From positions 1 through 38,243 of the forward strand of contig DISN01000024.1 in NCBI GenBank assembly GCA_002421965.1: 38,243 nucleotides of DNA. The letters are read 5' to 3'. Under the pieces are notes generated by a model. That model was not told the origin of the DNA. It was given only the letters and a program-made list of their open reading frames with translations, and made no database searches. The position numbers were made by a program, and so were the translations under genes. The stretch is from Candidatus Saccharibacteria bacterium UBA6209. GTDB lineage: Bacteria > Patescibacteriota > Saccharimonadia > Saccharimonadales > Saccharimonadaceae. This document shows, piece by piece, positions 7,923 through 14,666 of this stretch (positions within the stretch are counted from its first letter, which is position 1; every line of letters starts with the position of its first letter).

Positions 7923-8163
7923 TATTAATTATCGGTATAATTACGGAAATAAGCTCAACATATTCTTGCTTTCGTCTTTCTCTTGCAGCTTTTCGAGCTA
8001 GCTTGGCTTCTTGTTTGAGCTTCTCGGCTTTTATTCTCTTTCTATCCCACCTTGCCTTTACGGTATTCCGTCGTAGCTCGCGAGGGTCTGGTTTTCTCGT
8101 CTGCGACCGCCACCACATAAGCAGGACAATAATTGACAATGTAATTCCGAAAAATGCATCCAT
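7912..8163 (-). CDS. Small membrane-anchored basic coiled-coil protein
   Basis: The 83-residue protein has one N-terminal hydrophobic segment (about residues 3-19) followed by a strongly basic helix rich in Lys, Arg, Ala and Glu (about 25-68). It is the first gene of the minus-strand cassette operon. It follows the promoter in repeat copy B, with AAAGG about 8-10 nt before the ATG at 8163. It overlaps the TerB_N gene by 11 bp and may tether that protein to the membrane (inference from context). Confidence 0.65.
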   Translation of the reverse strand: MDAFFGITLSIIVLLMWWRSQTRKPDPRELRRNTVKARWDRKRIKAEKLKQEAKLARKAARERRKQEYVELISVIIPIINNDK

Positions 8164-8181
8164 ATCTGTAACCTTTCTATC

Positions 8182-8357
8182 TATATTATACCATTTTTGG
8201 CTTAATACCCCTGTTCTGTCACGCCGTTTCTGCCCTCTTGGGCAGCCGACCCGACAGACCTGGCTTTTTCCAAACAGAAAAAAGAAATTCGGCGGTGGGG
8301 AACATCAAAAAATGCAAAAGTCAGGGCTGGCGGGTCGGGTCAGCCTTTGGCTGGCAA
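8182..8357 (-). repeat. Inverted repeat copy B with inward-facing promoter
   Basis: This is the reverse-complement partner of 5595-5772, with one mismatch over the 169-bp core. Read on the minus strand, it ends with TGGTATAATATA, pointing into the cassette. The outer end is CAGCCTTTGG and then a TTGCCA-type extension. No target-site duplication is evident at the outer ends. Confidence 0.9.
8185..8190 (-). promoter_or_regulatory. Extended -10 at the inner end of repeat copy B
   Basis: TGGTATAAT on the minus strand is followed by a short leader with AAAGG and the ATG at 8163. It should drive the three-gene minus-strand operon. Confidence 0.6.
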
Positions 8358-8425
8358 GCGGCGGGGCTTGTGTTTGTTAGGCGTTTTCCTCAAAATAGGT
8401 TCTAGCCTTGTCGTAAAAGGACATC

Positions 8426-8462
8426 AAAGATAAAGCCGAGGACGGGCCTCGACTTTATCTTT
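8426..8462 (-). terminator. Hairpin downstream of tRNA-Leu(UAA)
   Basis: A 16-bp stem (8426-8441 with 8447-8462, one mismatch, 5-nt loop) follows the tRNA on the minus strand and ends in a T-rich stretch. It probably ends the tRNA transcript. Its left arm and loop resemble 5488-5516. Confidence 0.5.
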
Positions 8463-8547
8463 GGTGCGCAAGGCGGGAATCGAACCCGCACGACTTTTGG
8501 TCAAGGGATTTTAAGTCCCTCGCGTCTACCTATTCCGCCACTCGCGC
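8462..8547 (-). tRNA. tRNA-Leu (anticodon UAA)
   Basis: A complete class II cloverleaf with acceptor GCGCGAG/CTTGCGC, T loop TTCGATT, anticodon loop CTTAAAA with TAA at 8511-8513, A73 and encoded CCA. It has normal length, in contrast to the tRNA-like gene at 5974. Confidence 0.93.
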
Positions 8548-8597
8548 TTATCTAATATAATACACCACCTTTGGGCATATTTATAGATAGATAACAC

Positions 8598-8618
8598 AAA
8601 AAGACGCAAAAAGCGTCT
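8598..8618 (-). terminator. Terminator of tRNA-Cys
   Basis: A perfect hairpin (AGACGC, 5-nt loop, GCGTCT; 8602-8618) followed by T residues on the minus strand lies 10 nt after the tRNA-Cys gene. Confidence 0.75.
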
Positions 8619-8627
8619 CTATGAATA

Positions 8628-8701
8628 TGGAGGCACGGACGGGAGTCGAACCCGTCTACAAGGTTTTGCAGACCTCTGCGTAACCGCTCCGCCACCGCGC
8701 C
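8628..8701 (-). tRNA. tRNA-Cys (anticodon GCA)
   Basis: Cloverleaf with acceptor GGCGCGG/CCGTGCC, anticodon loop CTGCAAA (GCA at 8667-8669), T loop TTCGACT, U73 and encoded CCA. The putative integrative element begins just upstream of its 5' end. Confidence 0.93.
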
Positions 8702-8810
8702 ACTGTCGTTAAGTATACCAAATTATTGAATTTTTGTAACGACATCACACCCCTTGACACCGATCACTTTGCGTTAATAAAAGTAGAGCAGGTTCGGAAA
8801 ATATGCTAGG

Positions 8811-8848
8811 AACTAAATTACACCACGATTTCGTAGTGTAATTTAGTT
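8811..8848. repeat. 38-bp palindrome
   Basis: Arms AACTAAATTACAC (8811-8823) and GTGTAATTTAGTT (8836-8848) flank a further ACGA-TT-TCGT inner stem, separated by one C-A mismatch. It could be a regulator or recombinase site, or an RNA hairpin. A second TAATTAC-type palindrome lies at 12824-12852, also just ahead of a tiny frame. Confidence 0.7.
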
Positions 8849-8995
8849 GGTGCACTCAAAGCGACTAACTTTGAACTACTCCATAGTATAGCAGAATGGC
8901 TATTTGAAAACAACGAACCAGACGCGTTTAAGCTGCCTCAGATGACTATAAAACAGAGGTCGCAACAGATAGCAGAGGCCGTCTACAACTACTAA
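8837..8995 (+). pseudogene. Possible coding remnant (52 codons, no usable start)
   Basis: A frame open from the palindrome to a TAA at 8993 reads like a real helical protein end (FELLHSIAEWLFENNEPDAF, then QRSQQIAEAVYNY). No ATG, GTG or TTG precedes the conserved-looking part; the only ATG would give 17 residues. It may be the tail of a gene truncated by element insertion. No family recognised. Confidence 0.3.
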
Positions 8996-9022
8996 TAGTA
9001 TCTCTAACTAAAGAGATTTGAA

Positions 9023-9517
9023 CTACCACTGCTTAGCATTAAGTATCTTTGCCGCCTCTTCTTCGCCAAGTTGTGCACGAATGTCTTTGTCGATAAAGTC
9101 TTCTGGCAGTGTCGGTATCACAAACCCTCTGATGATATGCTCCGTGCTATCTTGCTCGATATTCATATCAATACCTTGCTGCGGTCGCCCCTCGGTGCGG
9201 TCTGTAATCTCTTTCGTACATCTCAGCGCAAGCTCATCGTTACCTAAAGCGGCTTGTATTTTCGATAGCGCAATACGCTGGTTTTGATTGTATGGCTTAA
9301 AACTGTCAAACTCCTCATCGCTCATACGGCCTAGTTTGTTGTACCAATAGCTAATCGACTCGTCTTTATCCCATTTACCGTTATTACGACGCTCTGGGTG
9401 AGTATGGAAGCCAGTAGACGGTATATTGCCAGCGACAAATCTACCGTTTTCATCGCGGCCATTTACCGCTTGCTTTGTAGCGGTGTCTACCTCTGTTTCA
9501 TTCATATCGTCGTTCAT
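9023..9517 (-). CDS. Terminase-small-subunit-like / DUF5681-like protein
   Basis: The 164-residue soluble protein begins with an acidic stretch and then GRDENGRFVAGN, a pattern common at the start of phage terminase-small-subunit-like and DUF5681 proteins. Residues about 55-115 are helical and end in ITDRTEGRPQQ, again typical of that group. The C-terminal part is acidic. It is last in the minus-strand operon, 42 bp after the Ser-rich membrane protein. No large terminase is nearby, so DNA packaging cannot be claimed; a DNA-binding role is plausible. Confidence 0.45.
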   Translation of the reverse strand: MNDDMNETEVDTATKQAVNGRDENGRFVAGNIPSTGFHTHPERRNNGKWDKDESISYWYNKLGRMSDEEFDSFKPYNQNQRIALSKIQAALGNDELALRCTKEITDRTEGRPQQGIDMNIEQDSTEHIIRGFVIPTLPEDFIDKDIRAQLGEEEAAKILNAKQW

Positions 9518-9559
9518 ACTCTTATTTTATCGTGAGTATGTGCGAAAAGGCTGGGCGTT

Positions 9560-10372
9560 TTATAGCTGGGGCGTATGATTTTGATAACAACCCTGCACAG
9601 CTCTCGCTCGTGAGGCTTCTGTCGGTAGGCTACGCGCTTCGGCCAGACAAGCGTTTAGCGCCGCGTATGGGTCGCTCTGTCCTGTGCCTGATGAATTACC
9701 ACTATTGCTATTCGGGGGGCTTGAGGGCGTCGAGGGTGTTTCTGATGGAGTACTCGTGCTGCCTACGCTACTCGATGATGAGCTGCTAGGTGAGCTATGT
9801 GCTGCGTAGTATTTATCTGAACACGCTAAGTATTCACTCTCGCTTAGTGAGTAGTCGCAACCAGTTACGCTGTTCTTGCTAGATGAGCTGCTGCTTGATG
9901 AGGTATAGGTATTTTTGTAGTCGCCAGATGAGTCGAGGGCGTTATCTCGTGCGTACTCTGTCGAGCTGCGAGATACTGCGCCGTTCGCGTCGGGGTATTT
10001 ATCATAACACGCCAGCTGCGCGTCATAGCCAGAGATGAGTTTCGGATAGAAGTTTGTGTCGGACGTATCGGGAGTAGGATTTTTAGCAGCCGCGTCCGCA
10101 ATACACTGCGACAATTTACTATCACTATCATCGGTTTGTTGTGTCGTATTTGCTGCATAATCCTTATCTGAGTTGTTTTTCGTATCTGTTGAGCCAAAAT
10201 AAGCGGCCACACCCCACACTGCGCCTACAAGCAAAAGCAGCACTACTAGAGCCTTTAGTGCAGGCTTGAACTTATCGAGCTTACTGTCCTCAAATCCTGC
10301 GGCAAAATCATTATCAAATAGCGTGTTTGATGATTGCTGTCGCCCTTGCTTTTTCGATTTATTTATTTGCAT
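9560..10372 (-). CDS. Membrane-anchored Ser-rich exported protein with repeated paired-Cys segments
   Basis: The 270-residue protein has a basic cytoplasmic N-terminus, one membrane segment (about residues 38-59), then a long region of low complexity rich in Ser, Thr, Pro, Asp and Asn. Three short helical segments each hold a Cys pair (LSQCI...LACYD; GCDYSLSESEYLACSD; NACLAEA...GCYQNH), probably disulfide-bonded outside the cell. It overlaps the upstream winged-helix gene by 14 bp. No family recognised; it may act at the surface of the host or recipient cell. Confidence 0.6.
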   Translation of the reverse strand: MQINKSKKQGRQQSSNTLFDNDFAAGFEDSKLDKFKPALKALVVLLLLVGAVWGVAAYFGSTDTKNNSDKDYAANTTQQTDDSDSKLSQCIADAAAKNPTPDTSDTNFYPKLISGYDAQLACYDKYPDANGAVSRSSTEYARDNALDSSGDYKNTYTSSSSSSSSKNSVTGCDYSLSESEYLACSDKYYAAHSSPSSSSSSSVGSTSTPSETPSTPSSPPNSNSGNSSGTGQSDPYAALNACLAEARSLPTEASRARAVQGCYQNHTPQL

Positions 10373-11000
10373 TACTTTTCACCTTTCTTTCGTATGACTC
10401 ATCTATGCTCACCAAAACTGCTCTTTTAAGTGCGCCATTGCCCAGTCTACCTACCAGCCCCTCATCTTCGAGTCGCCGTACAATCGCCTCGGCCTGAGAG
10501 TTGCCTATGGATAGCTGGTCGCGTATGAACGTCGTATCGGCAATCTGTGTTCGTGCAACCAGCGATACAGCTTCATCGTATAGTTCGTCATTATCATTCG
10601 TCCTCGGCGTCCATCTTGGCTGTAAGTTAAAAAGCGTCTGCCGTCGCGAGCGAGGGTCTTGCACTACTTCGAGTACCTTGGCCGCCTGCTCGATACGCCC
10701 ATTAGAGAGCTTATCCGTATCAATATCAAATCCTTTTAGGCGTTCGCACTCATAATCGAGGTGTCTTCTGATGACGTTGTGCATCTCAGCTGGCCTAATT
10801 AGCTTGCTATATCGTGTAGGGCTACTCGAGAGTTCATACTGTTTTCTATTACGAGTTACTCGGTACGGCTTTTTGAGCTGCTTACCGTCGTAGTCGATGT
10901 ACACGGTAAAATCATCTGGTAGACTATACAACATCACCTCAAACCTTATCGTATACAGCTTGCAGTCCAGTACTTGTCGTAGCAGCTCCGTATCCTGCAT
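10359..11000 (-). CDS. Protein with C-terminal FtsK-gamma-like winged-helix domain
   Basis: The 213 residues end in a domain matching the FtsK gamma pattern: DELYDEAVSLVARTQIADTT, then RDQLSIGNSQAEAIVRRLED and EGLVG, at about residues 137-190. In FtsK this winged helix reads the polar KOPS motifs, but here no motor domain is attached. The N-terminal 120 residues (beta-rich, then helical) are unrecognised. Its ATG shares bases with the stop of the upstream gene and its end overlaps the next gene, so it sits in the middle of the element operon. It may read chromosome polarity or regulate transcription. Confidence 0.6.
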   Translation of the reverse strand: MQDTELLRQVLDCKLYTIRFEVMLYSLPDDFTVYIDYDGKQLKKPYRVTRNRKQYELSSSPTRYSKLIRPAEMHNVIRRHLDYECERLKGFDIDTDKLSNGRIEQAAKVLEVVQDPRSRRQTLFNLQPRWTPRTNDNDELYDEAVSLVARTQIADTTFIRDQLSIGNSQAEAIVRRLEDEGLVGRLGNGALKRAVLVSIDESYERKVKSNANK

Positions 11001-11611
11001 TACTTTTCTCTCATCGTAAACAGCTTTACGCCGCCCACCTCAATATCTTTACTTTTTGGCGTGCTTGCTTCGCCTAAACTTACTAGCTCGAGTATGTGCA
11101 GCTGCTCGTTCGTCAGCTCACCTGCGTGGTGCTTTTTGATGTACGCTAGGTGAGATTTCTGTTGTGCAGGATTGAGCCTCTTAAAGTCGTCTAGCAACAC
11201 CTGCCACTTATGCTCTTCTTCTGCCTGTGTGCGCGACAGTTCCGACTCTTGCAAGTACTCCTGATAGCTCAATTTTATTGACTCAAACTGCTCACGAACA
11301 GCCAAACGGTCGCCCTTGTCACCAGCTCGGCTATATCTTTCAATAACTTGTAGTAGTCCCTCACGGCCAGCTTCCGCCTCTACCTCATCACAAATCCAAT
11401 CAAGCTCATCGGTTGAAAAGTGAATATCAAACCTTTCAGCACGCTTCTGTATTGCTTCCTGTGCTTCATCTCTGGCCTGTTCCAGCTCATTGCGAGCAGC
11501 TTTGATAGCTTGCTCGGTCGCCTCCGCCGTGGCTTTATCTTCACGACTACTATTTATCCAGTACGCCACACCTAGAATGATAACGAGTGCGACTATCGAG
11601 GTTGCTTCCAC
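11000..11611 (-). CDS. Membrane-anchored coiled-coil protein of the integrative element
   Basis: I take the GTG at 11611 (203 aa) as start: an AAAGGA ribosome site lies upstream, and the membrane segment then sits at the N-terminus (residues 3-20). A longer frame from 11686 would run through the folded RNA at 11642-11779. After the membrane segment comes a long charged helix (ATEQAIKAARNELEQARDEA and onward), then a soluble helical domain to the C-terminus. No family recognised. The gene is first in the operon and its stop overlaps the next ATG. Confidence 0.6.
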   Translation of the reverse strand: MEATSIVALVIILGVAYWINSSREDKATAEATEQAIKAARNELEQARDEAQEAIQKRAERFDIHFSTDELDWICDEVEAEAGREGLLQVIERYSRAGDKGDRLAVREQFESIKLSYQEYLQESELSRTQAEEEHKWQVLLDDFKRLNPAQQKSHLAYIKKHHAGELTNEQLHILELVSLGEASTPKSKDIEVGGVKLFTMREK

Positions 11612-11641
11612 TGCCTTTATCCTTTCTGTGTCCAGAAAATA

Positions 11642-11779
11642 AAAAGGACACCGTGCAGGTGTTCTAGGCCTTTTATCCACATTCAAGCGATAAAGCTCGA
11701 CTGTTTCGCTCGGTGTCCTTTTCAGAACTTTATCCGTGCGAAAATAATCGCATTGCTTAAATGTGGTAAACCTAGAACA
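11642..11779 (-). ncRNA. Pseudoknotted structured RNA or attenuator leader of unknown class
   Basis: On the minus strand the pairings are P1 11771-11779/11660-11668 (9 bp), P2 11755-11766/11677-11688 (12 bp, one G-U that works only on this strand), P3 11748-11752/11737-11741 (5 bp), P4 11728-11734/11689-11695 (7 bp), and a 12-bp pairing between the P4 loop (11711-11722) and the 3' tail (11642-11653). The tail is followed by a T tract. A -10 box puts the 5' end at P1. A competing short hairpin (11648-11652/11658-11662) overlaps P1, which would suit an attenuator. The first operon gene starts 30 nt further on. Confidence 0.65.
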
Positions 11780-11784
11780 TCTCT

Positions 11785-11790
11785 ATTATA
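11785..11790 (-). promoter_or_regulatory. Extended -10 for the structured RNA and operon
   Basis: TGGTATAAT on the minus strand has the same form as in the 5595/8182 repeats and at 19623. The predicted start falls at 11778-11779, the first base pair of P1. Confidence 0.6.
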
Positions 11791-11809
11791 CCAGATTTTA
11801 TCGTGCTTA

Positions 11810-11839
11810 TTGACTCTTTTTTATACAACGATGTATAAT
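11810..11839 (+). promoter_or_regulatory. Promoter of the MerR-like gene, leaderless
   Basis: TTGACT (11810-11815), 18-bp spacer, TATAAT (11834-11839), then 7 nt to ATG at 11847. The predicted start coincides with the start codon. It is divergent from the structured-RNA promoter 20-25 bp away, so one regulator could control both. Confidence 0.7.
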
Positions 11840-11846
11840 TCTAAAT

Positions 11847-12749
11847 ATGTTCCCTAAGGTACTAGACACCCTACTTATGCCGCGCCTCACTCCCGAGGTA
11901 AAAACATTCTTTGGTATGTCGAGCCTTATAAAATCTGGCCTACGAACTACTGACCTAGGTGTTGAGAAGAAAATCGACAAACTCTTAAATGAGCCTCTGT
12001 TTACTCTATCGGACCTCGGCAAAAAATACCGTACCATTAACTATCTCGAGCAAACAGGCCTGATTGATGATACAAGAGGAAAAAAGGGTAAAGGTTGGCG
12101 CAAGCTAGGCCTCTCCGAATATATCTACATCTCTATCTTGCTTGAACTCCGCAAATACGGCCTCAAGTCTAACCACCTCAAGCACTTCAAATCACTGTAC
12201 GACGAGTACTTCATACTTGCAATCTTTGCCGTGCTCGCTGGGCACGAGATTACTATGATATTCAAGCCTAATGGCTTCTGTGCCTTACTCGACCCGACAT
12301 TCTTGAGTATCTACGAAGAGGAAGACGAACGCTTTATGGATATAACGCCTCGGCGTGACGCTGGTGAGATACAGCTAAAGCTCTCGTATTTTACAAGCAA
12401 CGCTCTCGCACTCATCAACAAGCCGACACCAGTTATTCACTACTCTTACGCAAAGAGTGCAAGCGCGGCTATGGCGCAAAAAATTGAGGCGCTTAGAGAA
12501 TATGAAAAGCAGCTACTCAAAGAGGTAGAGCAGCTTGATTATAGTAAAGACGAACACTTGCTTGTCCAGCGACTGAAAGATAGAACGCTCCTGATTAAGC
12601 GCGGTGAGCGCCTGCCGAATGATAGTGATTTAGCGTCCCAGTTGAACTCTCTGGTCGATGAGGGCTTTTGTGATTTGAAAGTAACAAAGCGAGATGGAAA
12701 GGTGGTGGACTTAGTACAAACAAATGCTAAAAAGCTCAATATGAACTAA
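11847..12749 (+). CDS. MerR-like DNA-binding regulator
   Basis: The 300-residue protein has an N-terminal winged helix at about residues 50-115 with the MerR pattern: LFTLSDLGKKYRTINYLEQT, then GLI, an Arg/Lys wing with GWR, and a helix pair ending LRKYGL. A central domain (about 120-195) has no recognised ligand site, and a charged coiled coil follows (about 215-250). It is divergently placed from the element operon and structured RNA and is the obvious candidate for their control. There is no ribosome binding site; the promoter suggests a leaderless message. Confidence 0.65.
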   Translation: MFPKVLDTLLMPRLTPEVKTFFGMSSLIKSGLRTTDLGVEKKIDKLLNEPLFTLSDLGKKYRTINYLEQTGLIDDTRGKKGKGWRKLGLSEYIYISILLELRKYGLKSNHLKHFKSLYDEYFILAIFAVLAGHEITMIFKPNGFCALLDPTFLSIYEEEDERFMDITPRRDAGEIQLKLSYFTSNALALINKPTPVIHYSYAKSASAAMAQKIEALREYEKQLLKEVEQLDYSKDEHLLVQRLKDRTLLIKRGERLPNDSDLASQLNSLVDEGFCDLKVTKRDGKVVDLVQTNAKKLNMN

Positions 12750-12823
12750 ATCTATCCTGAGCCAAAAACAGCAGGGCTAGATTAGCGAATAAGCAACCAG
12801 TAGTTATATCAAGAAGTACTTGG

Positions 12824-12852
12824 GTAATTACGCAATTTGAAAGCGTAATTAC
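12824..12852. repeat. Perfect 10-bp inverted repeat upstream of a tiny ORF
   Basis: GTAATTACGC (12824-12833), 9-nt loop, GCGTAATTAC (12843-12852). It ends 2 nt before the ATG at 12855. The TAATTAC core resembles the palindrome at 8811-8848. Confidence 0.7.
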
Positions 12853-12854
12853 CT

Positions 12855-12986
12855 ATGGAAAAATCAGCAGGTGAAAACTTGGTAGAACTGGTAGAGGTAC
12901 TAAACAGCATTGACGTTACCCCAGAGAAAATCGAACAGAACGCCACGTTTATGAGAGATACTGACGGCAACATCATCGAATACTAA
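12855..12986 (+). CDS. Possible 43-aa protein upstream of the recombinase
   Basis: A short frame begins at ATG 12855, just after the inverted repeat, and ends 19 bp before the recombinase start. The product is acidic (MEKSAGENLVELVEVL... ending DTDGNIIEY). No ribosome binding site is evident, and the hairpin would cover that position. It may be a leader peptide or a small protein; coding status is uncertain. Confidence 0.35.
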   Translation: MEKSAGENLVELVEVLNSIDVTPEKIEQNATFMRDTDGNIIEY

Positions 12987-13005
12987 GACACCTTATATAC
13001 GGACA

Positions 13006-14601
13006 ATGGGCAAGAAGCTACAACGAGCAAAACCATTCTCTTACGAGCCAACCAAGCCCTTGAGGTATGTGCTCTATGCACGCAAGTCATCAGAGGGTGA
13101 AGACGCGCAGGAAAAGTCTATACCTGACCAGATACAGTATTGTGAAGAATACGCAGAGCGTACAGAACTGCTCGTCGTAAAGACTATCGAGGAGAAAAAG
13201 TCTGCTAAAGTATCTGGTAGGCGCGAGAAGTTTACTCAAATATTAGAAGACATCGCCAATGATAAGTACGACGGCATACTAGCCTATCACCCCGACAGGC
13301 TGGCGAGAAACTCGCTTGAGAGCGGTATGATAGTCGATATGCTCGACAGCGGCATAATTAAAGACTTAAAGTTCCCGACACTGCACTTTACAAATGACGC
13401 GAGCGGCAAGTTACTATTGAACGTCTTGTTTGCTATGTCTAAGCAATATTCTGAGCACCTGAGCGAGAGCGTTACGCGTGGTGTCACTACGAACTTTGAG
13501 CAGGGTAAGTCATCGGCTTACAAATGGGGTTATAGCCGTGATGAAGTGACTGGTCGCTATGAACCCGACAACAACTTTGAACTGATAAAGAGCGGCTGGC
13601 AAATGCGGCTCGAGGGATACACGCAACAAGAGGTGGTCGATTTCTGGCTGCAAAATGATGTACACCGTATGACAAAGATAACTCGCAAGAATAAACGTAT
13701 CCGTAAAATCACAATCAGTAAACAAATGGCCTCAAATATCTTTGCCAGTCCCTTTTACTTCGGTATCCTCATTCAGAACGAACAAGAGGTAGACTTGAGA
13801 AAAATATCAGACTTTACACCTATGATTGATGAAGAAACGTACAACGCCGTACAGGCAATGGGTCGCAAGAAAGCCAGAGTTCCAATTTACAGCGAAAAGA
13901 AGACGTTTTATCCATTCCGCGATATGGTATTTTGCAGTGTCTGTAACAGCGACACCTCAATGCGTGTAGGCAAAAATAAATCATCAGACGGCACATACGG
14001 CCTTACTTACCGTTGTGACACCGAGGGCTGTACGAGAGCTATTAAAAGTGTACGTGCAAAGTATTTTCTCAATGACCTCTACGATAAGCTCGATATGATG
14101 AAACTAACTGACAAAGAATACGACGAATACAGTAAAGAGATTGATAGCCATACCGACAATAACCTTATCAAAATACGCACAGAGAAGCGTAGTCTTGAGG
14201 GTAGAAGAAAGCACCTGCAAGCCAATGTAGACAAACTGTCACGTCAATATGCCGCCTTACCAGAGAATACACCCGAAACTGTACGCACAAGGCTCATACA
14301 AGACATCGAGGAGCTGCAATCATCAGTTGTCGATATTGAGAGCGATGTAGAAATGCTCAAAAAGAAAATAGCAAATCCTGCCCAAATCAAACTATCTAAG
14401 GAAGAGTTTTTGAACTTGGTAAATACGGCTGGCGACAAGATGAGAGCAGGCACGCCAGTAGAAAAGGACATCTTAGCCCGAAAATTACTTTTGAACATAC
14501 ATCTAGATAACGAAAGAGCCCCCTCCTACCTCTGGAAAGAGCCCTTTGCTACATTACTTGAAATCAAGCAAATCAATTCTGGTGCGGCGAAGAGGACTTG
14601 A
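13006..14601 (+). CDS. Large serine recombinase (site-specific integrase)
   Basis: The 531-residue protein catalyses integration and excision through a Ser nucleophile. The resolvase-like domain (residues 20-165) carries YARKSS with S28 as likely nucleophile, and an HPDRLAR motif at about 95-101. A recombinase domain follows, then a zinc ribbon (C310, C313, C337, C342), a long coiled coil (about 385-460) and a C-terminal segment. This is the large-serine-recombinase order. Its last seven codons and stop lie within the tRNA-Leu(GAG) 3' end on the opposite strand, marking the attachment site. Confidence 0.93.
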   Translation: MGKKLQRAKPFSYEPTKPLRYVLYARKSSEGEDAQEKSIPDQIQYCEEYAERTELLVVKTIEEKKSAKVSGRREKFTQILEDIANDKYDGILAYHPDRLARNSLESGMIVDMLDSGIIKDLKFPTLHFTNDASGKLLLNVLFAMSKQYSEHLSESVTRGVTTNFEQGKSSAYKWGYSRDEVTGRYEPDNNFELIKSGWQMRLEGYTQQEVVDFWLQNDVHRMTKITRKNKRIRKITISKQMASNIFASPFYFGILIQNEQEVDLRKISDFTPMIDEETYNAVQAMGRKKARVPIYSEKKTFYPFRDMVFCSVCNSDTSMRVGKNKSSDGTYGLTYRCDTEGCTRAIKSVRAKYFLNDLYDKLDMMKLTDKEYDEYSKEIDSHTDNNLIKIRTEKRSLEGRRKHLQANVDKLSRQYAALPENTPETVRTRLIQDIEELQSSVVDIESDVEMLKKKIANPAQIKLSKEEFLNLVNTAGDKMRAGTPVEKDILARKLLLNIHLDNERAPSYLWKEPFATLLEIKQINSGAAKRT

Positions 14602-14666
14602 ACCTCCACAGGATTGCTCCCACTACCACCTCAAGGTAGCGCGTCTACCAATTCCGCCACCGCCGC
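14580..14666 (-). tRNA. tRNA-Leu (anticodon GAG)
   Basis: Class II cloverleaf with acceptor GCGGCGG/TCGCCGC, anticodon loop TTGAGGT (GAG at 14630-14632) on stem CTACC/GGTAG, T loop TTCAAGT, A73 and encoded CCA. Its 3' 22 bp double as the end of the recombinase gene on the other strand. Confidence 0.94.

Larger units (their letters stand above)
8705..14601. mobile_element. Integrative element with serine recombinase, inserted at tRNA-Leu(GAG)
   Basis: This block, lying between tRNA-Cys and tRNA-Leu(GAG), contains only accessory-type genes: a terminase-small-subunit-like protein, two membrane-anchored proteins, an FtsK-gamma-like winged-helix protein, a MerR-like regulator and a large serine recombinase. 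The right end is supported by the recombinase C-terminus overlapping the tRNA-Leu 3' end. The left end is uncertain, because I found no convincing duplicated core near 8705-8855 (only TGGTGC recurs at 8848-8853). No capsid, terminase large subunit or conjugation genes are present, so it may be a satellite or minimal integrative element. Confidence 0.6.

Noticed and set aside
8848..8853. TGGTGC as attL core matching the tRNA-Leu 3' end
   Set aside because: Only six bases match, too short to distinguish from chance; left element boundary left open.
9865..10212. 115-aa frame overlapping the Ser-rich membrane protein
   Set aside because: Alternative frame of low-complexity sequence; the 270-aa frame has the membrane segment, the Cys pattern and operon overlaps.
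11612..11686. Longer start of the element membrane protein at 11686
   Set aside because: It would translate through the conserved-looking RNA pairings and place 25 unlikely residues before the membrane segment.
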